Source: Phenylobacterium sp.
Lineage (GTDB): Bacteria; Pseudomonadota; Alphaproteobacteria; Caulobacterales; Caulobacteraceae
DNA: 64,000 nucleotides
Assembly (NCBI GenBank): GCA_004799545.1
Contig: SSMU01000030.1
Span: forward strand, 124,001 to 188,000
Direction: 5' to 3'
The notes beneath the pieces were generated by a model. It was not told where the DNA came from and did no database searches. It saw only the letters and a program-made list of their open reading frames with translations. A program made the translations under genes and the position numbers. Shown piece after piece: positions 57,109-64,000 of the stretch. Every line of letters starts with the position of its first letter. The first letter of the stretch is position 1.

Positions 57109-57572
57109 GCCAGACCATCACCCCCGCCCCGATCCGCAAGACGCTCAGCGTCCGCGCCCCGCCGGAGAAGGCTTTCGAGGTGTTCACCGCCGGCATCGAC
57201 CGCTGGTGGCCGCGCACCCACCACATCGGCAAGGCCGAGCTCGGCCGCGCCGTGCTGGAGCCGCGCAACGGCGGCCGCTGGTACGAGGTGGGCGTCGACG
57301 GCTCGGAGTGCGAATGGGGCGAGGTGCTGCTCTGGGAGCCGCCCCGGCGGCTGATGCTCGCCTGGCATATCACCGCGCAGTTCACCTACGATCCCGACGG
57401 TTACACCGAGGTGGATATCCGCTTCACCGACGCCGGCGACGGGACGACCCGCATCGACTTCGAGCACCGCGGCCTGGAGCGCCTGGGCGCGGAGGCGGGC
57501 TCCACCATCGCCAGGATGGACAGCGGCTGGGGCCAGATCCTCGGCCTCTTCCTGGCCGCCGCCGAGGCCTGA
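57105..57572 (+). CDS. SRPBCC (AHSA1-like) domain protein
   Basis: 155 residues from TTG 57105, which overlaps the arsR stop as TTGA and has AAGGAGG seven bases upstream. The AHSA1/CalC fold shows KTLSVRAPPEKAFEVFTAGI, DRWWPRTHHIG, and VLLWEPPRRLMLAWHI. The ArsR-SRPBCC pair is common; the ligand is unknown. A GST gene follows after 29 bp and is probably in the same operon. Confidence 0.88.
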   Translation: MSQTITPAPIRKTLSVRAPPEKAFEVFTAGIDRWWPRTHHIGKAELGRAVLEPRNGGRWYEVGVDGSECEWGEVLLWEPPRRLMLAWHITAQFTYDPDGYTEVDIRFTDAGDGTTRIDFEHRGLERLGAEAGSTIARMDSGWGQILGLFLAAAEA

Positions 57573-57601
57573 GCGAACCCTTCACCCTAAGGAGGACGAC
57601 C

Positions 57602-58261
57602 ATGTCCCAAGTGACCATCTATGGCATTCCCGGAAGCCCCTATGTCCGCATGCCGCTCCTGGCCTGCGAAGAGAAGGGCGTGCGCTACACGCTCGTGGCC
57701 ATGAACTTCGGCGACCAGAAGTCGCCCGAGCACCTGGCCCGCATGCCGTTCGGCCGTATCCCGGCCATCGAACACGACGGCTTTCGGCTCTATGAGGCCG
57801 ACGCCATCCTCCGCTACATCGACGAGGTCTTCGACGGTCCCAGCCTCACCCCCGCCGATCCGAAGGCCCGGGCGCGGATGAACCAGGTGATGGGCATCGT
57901 CGACTGGTACGTGATGCCCTCGCTCTCGGCCGGCATCGGCTTCAACCGCATCATCGCCCCGGTCATCGGCCGGCTGGTGAACGAGGAGGCGGTGCAGGCC
58001 GCCATCCCGCTCGCCCGCACCGCGCTCGCGGCGCTGGAGGACATCCTCGGCGACAAGCCCTATTTCGCGGGCGACGCCGTCTCCCTCGCCGACCTGATGG
58101 CGGTGGCGCACCTGGAGTTGGTTCCCTTCTCGCCGGAGGGCGCCGAGCTGATCGCCGGCTCGCCGCTGCTCGCCTGGCTCGACCGCATGAACGACCGCCC
58201 GGCCGTCGCCAAGACCGCCATGCGCAGGATGATGAACCTGCCGGAGCCCGAGCTGGCCTGA
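57602..58261 (+). CDS. Glutathione S-transferase family protein
   Basis: 219 residues from ATG 57602 with AAGGAGG six bases upstream. The thioredoxin-fold half reads MSQVTIYGIPGSPYVRMPLL, with GRIPAIEHDGFRLYEADAIL holding the glutathione-binding cis-Pro and acidic pair. The helical half contains AGDAVSLADLMAVAHLELV. It probably conjugates glutathione to electrophiles; the class is near theta/phi. Last gene of the arsR-SRPBCC-GST group. Confidence 0.9.
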   Translation: MSQVTIYGIPGSPYVRMPLLACEEKGVRYTLVAMNFGDQKSPEHLARMPFGRIPAIEHDGFRLYEADAILRYIDEVFDGPSLTPADPKARARMNQVMGIVDWYVMPSLSAGIGFNRIIAPVIGRLVNEEAVQAAIPLARTALAALEDILGDKPYFAGDAVSLADLMAVAHLELVPFSPEGAELIAGSPLLAWLDRMNDRPAVAKTAMRRMMNLPEPELA

Positions 58262-58353
58262 CCCAGCCCCGAGACAGGCATTGACCAGACCGCCTCCCTC
58301 GCGAGACTAACGGCCATCGCCGTTCGCCGGGGGAGGCGCGTCTGTCTGGGCCG

Positions 58354-59121
58354 TTGAAGATCGCTGTCGCCGGGGCGCTCGGGCGCATGGGACGCACCGT
58401 CTCGGCCCTGGTCGAGACCGAGGCCAACATCGTGGTCGCGGCCCGGTTCGACCGGCCGGACGCCAAGGGCGAGGGCTTGGTGAGCCAGGCCGAGGCCCTG
58501 GCCGCCGCCGACGTGGTGATCGACTTCTCCACCCCTGGCGCCTCCGTCGCCCTGGCCCAGGCCGCCGCCGCCCGCGGCGGTCCGGCCCTGGTGATCGGCT
58601 CGACGGGCCTCGACGCCGCCCAGGCCTTGGCCATCGACGCGGCGGCGGGCAAGGTCGCCATCGTCCGCGCCGGCAACTTCTCCCTTGGCGTCAACATGCT
58701 GATCGGCCTGGTCGAGCAGGCCGCCCGCGCCCTGCCGGCCCAGGGTTTCGACATCGAGGTGCTGGAGGCCCACCACGGCCGCAAGGTCGACGCCCCCTCC
58801 GGCACCGCCCTGATGCTCGGCGAGGCCGCCGCGCGCGGCCGGGGCGTCGAGTTGGCCAAGGTCGCCAAACGCGGCCGCGAGGGAATCACCGGCGTGCGTC
58901 CGACCGGCGAGATCGGCTTTTCCGTGATCCGCGCCGGCGGCATCGTTGGGGAACACTCGGTGATCTTCGCATCGGACGAGGAGATCCTCACCCTGTCGCA
59001 CTCGGCGCGCGACCGTGGCCTGTTCGCCCGGGGCGCCATCGCCGCCGCCCGGTGGGTCGCCGGCCAGCCGGCGGGCGCCTATGACATGCGCGACGTGCTG
59101 GGCTTTTTGAAGGGCGGCTAG
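58354..59121 (+). CDS. dapB: 4-hydroxy-tetrahydrodipicolinate reductase
   Basis: 255 residues from TTG 58354. [20 protein letters not shown] is the nucleotide site, [19 protein letters not shown] holds the catalytic His and Lys, and [20 protein letters not shown] is typical of DapB, a step of lysine and diaminopimelate synthesis. The only good ribosome site, GGAGG at 58332, is 17 bases before this TTG but five before an in-frame CTG at 58342, so the true start may be CTG. The amidase gene follows after 1 bp. Confidence 0.95.
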   Translation: MKIAVAGALGRMGRTVSALVETEANIVVAARFDRPDAKGEGLVSQAEALAAADVVIDFSTPGASVALAQAAAARGGPALVIGSTGLDAAQALAIDAAAGKVAIVRAGNFSLGVNMLIGLVEQAARALPAQGFDIEVLEAHHGRKVDAPSGTALMLGEAAARGRGVELAKVAKRGREGITGVRPTGEIGFSVIRAGGIVGEHSVIFASDEEILTLSHSARDRGLFARGAIAAARWVAGQPAGAYDMRDVLGFLKGG

Positions 59122-59122
59122 G

Positions 59123-60556
59123 ATGGACCTCCTCGAGCTCGACGCCACCGGCCAGCTGGTCGCCCTGGCGAGCGGCCGCGTCTCCGCCGTGGAGCTCCTG
59201 AAGGCGACGCTGGTCCGTCACGAACAGACCCACGGGGCGATCAACGCCGTGATCATGGCCGATCCCGAGCGGGCGCTGGACCGGGCCCGCGCCATCGACG
59301 ACCTACGCGCCAAGGGCGACGCCCTGGGCCCGCTGGCCGGCCTGCCGATGACCATCAAGGACACCTTCGATGTGGCCGGCATGGCCGCCTCGTCCGGCAT
59401 CGAGGCCCTGCGCCGCCGCCAGGTCGAGGACGCCACGGTGGTGGCCCGGGCCCGCGGGGCGGGGGCGGTGATCTGGGGCAAGACCAACACCCCGGTGATG
59501 GCCGGCGACTGGCAAAGCTTCAACGGTCTCTACGGGACCACCAACAATCCCTGGGACCCGAGCCGCACCTGCGGCGGCTCCTCGGGTGGCGCGGCGGCGG
59601 CGCTCGCCCTGCGGGTGACGGCCCTGGAGATCGGCTCCGACATCGGCGGCTCGTTGCGCGTCCCGGCCGCCTTCTGCGGGGCGGTTTCGCACAAGCCCAC
59701 CTGGGGGCTCGTCCCGCAGCACGGCCACGTGCCGCCGAAGCCGGGTTCCTGGGTCGAGCGCGACCTCAATGTGGTGGGGCCGATGGCCCGCAGCCCGCGG
59801 GACCTGCGCCTGCTGCTGTCGATCCTGGCGGGGGGCGCGGTCGCGCCCAAGGCGCCGCCCGCCGAGCTGAAGTCGGCGCGGATCGGGCTGTGGCTGGACG
59901 AGGCCCAGTTCCCGCTGGATCCGGAGGTCCGCGCCGTGGTGGAGGCCCTGGCCGCCGACCTCGTCCGGGCCGGCGCCCAGGTGACCCCGATCCCCTCGCC
60001 GGTCGATGCGCGCCAGCTGATGGGCGCCTACCAGACCCTGCTGGGCGGGGTGCTGGGCGAGGACCTGCCGCCGGCCGTGCTGCGGCAGATGCAGATGATG
60101 CGGCCGTTCGCCAAGCTGGCCGTCAAGCGCGGCGCCGGGCCGCTTTCCACGCCGGCCCTGGCGCTCGCCTATACCGCCACCCACCGCGAGTGGATGGAGG
60201 CCGACGCGGTGCGTTGCCGGTTGCGCCACGAGATCGGCGCGGTGTTCGATAGGTTCGATGCCATCCTGGCCCCGATCACCCCGCTCGCCGCCTTCCCGCA
60301 CGACCACAAGGCCTTCCAGTCGCGCAAGCTGACGCTCTCGACCGGGGCGGCGATCCCCTACAATTCGATGTTGAACTGGATCGCGCTGGCCACCACACTC
60401 GGCCTGCCGGCCACCGCCGTCCCGGCCGGCCAGACGCCCTCGGGCCTGCCGGTCGGCGCCCAGCTGATCGGCCCGGTGGGCGGCGACGCCCGCACCCTGG
60501 CCCTGGCCCAGGCGATCGACGAGGACGTCCGCGGCTTCACCGCGCCGGCCGTCTAG
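59123..60556 (+). CDS. Amidase signature family protein
   Basis: 477 residues. The triad of the amidase-signature family is visible as Lys79 (GLPMTIKDTFDVAG), Ser153 (TCGGSSGGAAAA) and nucleophile Ser177 (EIGSDIGGSLRVPA). The length is usual. Substrates range from aryl amides to fatty acid amides, so the role is open. No GatB or GatC adjoins, so it is not the tRNA amidotransferase. It begins 1 bp after dapB and overlaps the next convergent gene by 4 bp. Confidence 0.92.
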   Translation: MDLLELDATGQLVALASGRVSAVELLKATLVRHEQTHGAINAVIMADPERALDRARAIDDLRAKGDALGPLAGLPMTIKDTFDVAGMAASSGIEALRRRQVEDATVVARARGAGAVIWGKTNTPVMAGDWQSFNGLYGTTNNPWDPSRTCGGSSGGAAAALALRVTALEIGSDIGGSLRVPAAFCGAVSHKPTWGLVPQHGHVPPKPGSWVERDLNVVGPMARSPRDLRLLLSILAGGAVAPKAPPAELKSARIGLWLDEAQFPLDPEVRAVVEALAADLVRAGAQVTPIPSPVDARQLMGAYQTLLGGVLGEDLPPAVLRQMQMMRPFAKLAVKRGAGPLSTPALALAYTATHREWMEADAVRCRLRHEIGAVFDRFDAILAPITPLAAFPHDHKAFQSRKLTLSTGAAIPYNSMLNWIALATTLGLPATAVPAGQTPSGLPVGAQLIGPVGGDARTLALAQAIDEDVRGFTAPAV

Positions 60557-61170
60557 CTGGCGCGGTCCCAGGCGGCGTCCACGGCAGCCTGCAGGTCGCC
60601 GGCGACGCCGCGGCGAGCGAGCGACAGGCCGTCCAACTCCAGCTTGCGGCCGAGCAGCAGGCGGCGGTGGGCGGTGTAGCCGATCTGGTAGATCGACCGG
60701 TCGGTCCGGGTCTCGCCGGCCTCGACATAGGTGGTGACGATGCCCACCGGCAGGCGCGCTTCGGCGTCGCCCTTGGGGGTGCGGCCGGCCTTCTTCACCC
60801 CGTCCTCGAACCATCCGCGATCGATGCGCGGATTGCCGGTGGTCTCGATCACCCCGCTGCGCACCGCGGTTGGGAAGATCACCGTCTGGGTCTGGATCAC
60901 CTGGTCGCTGCGCGCCGAGGCCAGGCGGATGCGGTCGCTGTCCACCGAACCGGTCAGCAGGAAGGTGTCGCGCAGGTTGGCGCGCTTGGCCTCGGTCGCC
61001 TGGGCGCTACGGGCCGCGGCCCGGTCGGCGTCCTGCTGCTGGTGCTCGTGGTGGCCGTCCCACCAGCCGAGCCCCGCGATGACCAGGGCCGCGATGCCCA
61101 CCAGCTCGGCCAGCGTCAGCAGCCGCAGGCGCGGACGCCGGCGGGGTGGGCTGGGACCGTCAGCGGGCAT
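60553..61170 (-). CDS. Hypothetical membrane-anchored protein
   Basis: 205 residues. A basic proline-rich start (MPADGPSPPRRRPRLRL) is followed by one membrane helix (LTLAELVGIAALVIAGLGWW). A periplasmic domain beginning with a His/Gln-rich linker and RDTFLLTGSVDSDRIRLAS follows. It is conserved in style with Caulobacterales proteins of unknown function. It follows the exported protein gene at 61196 by 25 bp on the same strand. Confidence 0.65.
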   Translation of the reverse strand: MPADGPSPPRRRPRLRLLTLAELVGIAALVIAGLGWWDGHHEHQQQDADRAAARSAQATEAKRANLRDTFLLTGSVDSDRIRLASARSDQVIQTQTVIFPTAVRSGVIETTGNPRIDRGWFEDGVKKAGRTPKGDAEARLPVGIVTTYVEAGETRTDRSIYQIGYTAHRRLLLGRKLELDGLSLARRGVAGDLQAAVDAAWDRAS

Positions 61171-61195
61171 CCGGTTGATCCGTCAGGCGCGGCGC

Positions 61196-62296
61196 TTACG
61201 GGGCCGAGGCGCCTGGGGCCTTGCCGCCGCCGGCCGCCGGCGCGGCCTTGGCCGCCGCGGCCTCGCGCTCCTGGGCCCGCGCGCCCGCCAGCATGTCGGG
61301 CAGGGCGTAGTTGCCCTCGTGGCAGGCGTATTCGTAGAGCGCGCCCTTCAGCGGTTTGAACTCGTACTCGCCGCCCCAGGGCTTCTCCCACATCGTCGGG
61401 TCGTCGACCTGGAACTGGTAGAGCATCCGGTTCGCGCCCACCCGGGTGAACCGCTCGGTGACCTTCAGGTTCTTCCACGAGCCGAAGAACTGCTCCTGCT
61501 CGGGGATGTTGGTGGTCTCGACCACCAGGGTGGCGCCCTCCCACCAGCCGATGGAATCGCCCATCCAGGGCCGCACGTCGTCGGTGCGGTGCTTGGAGTT
61601 CAGCCGGATGATCCGCATGTCGTGGACCATCTCCACGTCGATGGCGACGTAGTCCGGCGTCTGGATGATCTGGTAGTCGTTGTTGTAGAAGCCGTTGGGG
61701 AACATCGGCGGGCCGGCGTTGCGGCCGAAGCCCATGATGCAGCGCTCGCCCAGCGAGCGGGTCTCATAGCTGTCGAACGAGCCCAGGCCCCGGTAGCGGC
61801 GGTAGTCCGGCGTCGGCGCCCCGTCGCGCTTCTTCGGTGGCTGGCCGGTCTCGGTGGTGATCAGCGAGGTGCGCGGCTGGCCGTTCACCCGCATGACCTG
61901 CGAGCCCGGATCGAGCCAGCCGATGTTGTAGCCGCCCACGTCACCGCCGGCGGCGGCGAACTCCGGTCGCACATTCGTGTCCGGGCCCTTCACGGGCGCC
62001 GCGTTGGGATCGGTGGGCTTGCTGCCCTCCTTGAACTCCCGGGCCATCTCCGATTCCTCGGCCTTCACCGCGTCCGGCGGCATGACCAGCGAGGCGCCGA
62101 ACTTCTTGTCGCGGATCATCGGGGTGAGGGTCGCATTGGTCCAGTCGCCCGACAGGTCCGGCTGGCCGAAGGCGGTGCGCGGGGCCACGAAGGCGGCGTC
62201 CGACTTGGCCGGCGCGGCGGCGGCCGGCAGGGCGGCGGAGATCGCCAGCGGCGCGCACAGGGCGGTGCTGAGGGCGAGAAGGACGGCGCGTTTCAA
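61196..62296 (-). CDS. Exported hypothetical protein of the GQPDLSGDW family
   Basis: 366 residues. A signal peptide (MKRAVLLALSTALCAPLAIS) is followed by the segment TAFGQPDLSGDWTNATLTPM, common to a large family of secreted proteins of unknown role in Caulobacterales and Acidobacteria. Conserved aromatic motifs follow (GFGRNAGPPMFPNGFYNN, IIRLNSKHRTDDVRPWMGDS, GWWEGATLVVETTNI). The C-terminal tail is Ala-rich. It lies next to a TetR/redoxin locus, but a link is not shown. Confidence 0.75.
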   Translation of the reverse strand: MKRAVLLALSTALCAPLAISAALPAAAAPAKSDAAFVAPRTAFGQPDLSGDWTNATLTPMIRDKKFGASLVMPPDAVKAEESEMAREFKEGSKPTDPNAAPVKGPDTNVRPEFAAAGGDVGGYNIGWLDPGSQVMRVNGQPRTSLITTETGQPPKKRDGAPTPDYRRYRGLGSFDSYETRSLGERCIMGFGRNAGPPMFPNGFYNNDYQIIQTPDYVAIDVEMVHDMRIIRLNSKHRTDDVRPWMGDSIGWWEGATLVVETTNIPEQEQFFGSWKNLKVTERFTRVGANRMLYQFQVDDPTMWEKPWGGEYEFKPLKGALYEYACHEGNYALPDMLAGARAQEREAAAAKAAPAAGGGKAPGASAP

Positions 62297-62426
62297 GGAC
62301 AGCTCTCCCGATAATGTCGGCGTGGTTCAAAAATATGCGGCGTACTTAGCCTTCGATTTTACGAGCGGTGTGTCGGCGCGGCAATCTTTCCGAACCGCAT
62401 GAGGCGATTTGTTCGTCGCCGCCGGC

Positions 62427-63029
62427 CTACGACGCCGGCCCACCCGGCTCCAGGCCGGCGGGGGGCTGGCGCTGCAGGGCCCCCACCGGCGTCAGCACGG
62501 TGCGCTCGATGATCTCCCCCATGGCCTCGGCGTCGACCCGGTCCAGGTTGCGCAGCCACCAGGCCAGCAGGTTGAGGATCGAAGAGACCACGTGGAACAG
62601 CACCAACTCGTCCAGGGCGCTTTCCGGGACACGGCCGCGGGCCTGGGCGACCGTGGCGAGCGTCTGGCGCAGCATCTCGGCGCGCACGGTGTCTCCGGCC
62701 CCCCCGGCGATCAGCGCCCGGTGGATCGGCAGGTGGTCCTCGACGAAGGCGCAGAGCGAGCGGGCGGCGGCGAGCCGGTCCTTCTGGCGCAGCAGGGGCC
62801 GCACCTGCTCCAGGAAGGCCCGCGTCAGCTGGTCGGCCACGTCGGCCAGCAGGGCTTCCTTGTCGGCGTAGTGGCGGAAGAAGGTGGCGTAGCCGACCCC
62901 GGCCCGCGCCGCGACCGCGCGGATGGTGATCGCTTCCAACGGCGCCTCGGAGGCCAGGTCGGTCATCGCCTGGCGGAGCGCCTCGCGGGTGCGCACCACA
63001 CGCGCGTCTTCCGAGATGATTGCGTCCAC
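62427..63029 (-). CDS. TetR family regulator
   Basis: 200 residues from GTG 63029 with GAAGG seven bases upstream; no better start exists. The helix-turn-helix occupies about 12-60 (TREALRQAMTDLASEAPLEA, then VGYATFFRHYADKEALLADV). The C-terminal helical domain is typical in length. A 12-1-12 palindrome lies 13 bp upstream, between this gene and the divergent redoxin fusion, so it probably represses that gene and itself. Confidence 0.9.
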   Translation of the reverse strand: MDAIISEDARVVRTREALRQAMTDLASEAPLEAITIRAVAARAGVGYATFFRHYADKEALLADVADQLTRAFLEQVRPLLRQKDRLAAARSLCAFVEDHLPIHRALIAGGAGDTVRAEMLRQTLATVAQARGRVPESALDELVLFHVVSSILNLLAWWLRNLDRVDAEAMGEIIERTVLTPVGALQRQPPAGLEPGGPAS

Positions 63030-63041
63030 GGGCAAACCTTC

Positions 63042-63066
63042 GTTATGATACACTGTGTATCGTAAC
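63042..63066. promoter_or_regulatory. 12-1-12 palindrome, probable TetR operator
   Basis: GTTATGATACAC (63042-63053) and GTGTATCGTAAC (63055-63066) pair at 11 of 12 positions around a single T. It lies between the divergent TetR (63029) and redoxin fusion (63145) starts, and its TGTATC/GATACA core is typical of TetR sites. Confidence 0.82.
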
Positions 63067-63144
63067 TGGTCCGGGCGTGGCCAGGGTGATCTGCAGGGCG
63101 GCGGTGGGCGGCTGGGGCCGCGCGGCCAGCCTGGGAGGCAGGAT

Positions 63145-64000
63145 ATGACGGTTTCCAGGAAGAGCATGGCCCTGGCGGTTTCGGCCGCGGCCCTGGTGGC
63201 GGCCGCGATGGGCGGGATCGCGTTCGGGAGCTCCCGGGCCAAGGCCGACGCCGCGCCGGCGGCGGGACCGACCCAGGTCGGCGACTTCATGCTGGCCGAC
63301 CAGGACCTGCTGGCCAAGCAGCTCTACCGGATGGGCGACGCCAAGGCGGTGGTGATCGTCACCTACGCCAGGGGCGATGCGGCCCTGCGCGCCGACGCGC
63401 CCGGCCTGATGGCGCTGAAGGCGGCCTATGGCGCCAAGGGCGTCGAGTTCCTGGCCCTGGATTCCACCCTGGGCGACAAGCGGCCGCCGGTGATCGCCGA
63501 CGCCAAGGCGCTCGGCCTCGCGATGCCGATCCTGTTCGACTACGAGCAGCTGGTCGGCGAGGAGCTGGGCGTCACCCGCGCCGACGAGGCCATCGTCATC
63601 GACCCGCGGACCTGGTCCGTCGCCTACCGCGGTCCGGCCGCCGGCGCCCACGCCAAGGCCGCGATCGAAGGCTTGGTCGCGGGCGACAAGGTGGCCATGG
63701 CCGCCGAACCTTCCCACGGCGGCGTCATCGCCTTCCCGGAACGGGCCAGGCAGGCCGCCTTCGACAAGATCTCCTACGCCAGGACCATCGCCCCGATCAT
63801 CCAGGCCAAGTGCGCCGGCTGCCACCAGCCGGGCGGCGTCGCCCCCATGGCGCTCAACAGCTATGCGCAGATCAAGGGCTTCTCGCCGATGATCCGCGAG
63901 GTGATCCGCACCCGGCGCATGCCGCCCTTCCTGGCCGACGAGACCGTCGGCGCCTTCCAGGACGACGAGCGGCTGTCGGCCGAGCAGATGAAGACCCTGG
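63145..64000 (+). CDS. Secreted redoxin-like/cytochrome c fusion protein, N-terminal part (truncated by window edge)
   Basis: The first 285 residues of a paralogue of the protein at 8718. ATG 63145 is preceded by GGGAGGCAGG. A signal peptide (MALAVSAAALVAAAMGGIAF) is followed by a redoxin-like domain in which the cysteine region reads TYARGDAALRAD, so it lacks active thiols. The haem site KCAGCHQPGG and the following FSPMIREVIRTRRMPPFLAD match the first copy closely. The copper monooxygenase-like part should follow outside the window. A divergent TetR gene and palindrome suggest inducible control, unlike the first copy. Confidence 0.82.
   Translation, partial: MTVSRKSMALAVSAAALVAAAMGGIAFGSSRAKADAAPAAGPTQVGDFMLADQDLLAKQLYRMGDAKAVVIVTYARGDAALRADAPGLMALKAAYGAKGVEFLALDSTLGDKRPPVIADAKALGLAMPILFDYEQLVGEELGVTRADEAIVIDPRTWSVAYRGPAAGAHAKAAIEGLVAGDKVAMAAEPSHGGVIAFPERARQAAFDKISYARTIAPIIQAKCAGCHQPGGVAPMALNSYAQIKGFSPMIREVIRTRRMPPFLADETVGAFQDDERLSAEQMKTL

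Overview
The window is high-GC DNA from an alphaproteobacterium, most likely a Caulobacterales member (Caulobacter/Phenylobacterium type). I base this on protein style, on the gene neighbourhood shkA-like kinase / comM / gshB / rsmI / hemW-rdgB / rph / hrcA-grpE / dnaN, and on frequent GTG/TTG starts and 4-nt GTGA gene overlaps. The genus is an inference. Nothing in the window gives a species name.

Layout. 1-10.7 kb: 5' part of a giant NAD-glutamate dehydrogenase, an AI-2E-family transporter, a TetR/hydrolase divergent pair with a palindromic operator, an SDR dehydrogenase, a DMT exporter coupled to a quinone oxidoreductase, and a large secreted redoxin-cytochrome c-copper monooxygenase fusion. 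10.7-18.6 kb: a nested inverted repeat, rlmN, a DUF350 protein, a trypsin-like protease, ampG, an ShkA-like hybrid kinase, and divergent XRE and LuxR-type regulators with a second reading frame embedded in the LuxR gene. 18.6-24.8 kb: comM (yifB) is split by a 4.67-kb IS1595-type element. The element has 25-bp perfect terminal inverted repeats, an 8-bp target duplication and about ten passenger genes, including a tRNA-Asp. 24.9-42.7 kb: housekeeping operons for glutathione, rRNA modification, haem and nucleotide sanitation, RNase PH, heat shock control and the DNA clamp, interspersed with TetR/hydrolase, DUF2975/XRE and small-protein loci. 42.7-57 kb: creatininase, peroxiredoxin, an acetyl-CoA synthetase with a tandemly duplicated C-terminal lid domain, Rsm22, an M16 protease, an amine oxidase, an Hsp70-like protein and malic enzyme. 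57-64 kb: an ArsR/SRPBCC/GST operon, dapB, an amidase, exported proteins, a TetR with a clear operator, and a truncated second copy of the redoxin-cytochrome fusion.

The two observations most worth following are the passenger-bearing element in comM and the duplicated, lysine-lost lid domain of the acetyl-CoA synthetase. Both rest on sequence read directly here. All family assignments are from recognition of motifs and overall protein pattern, without database search.
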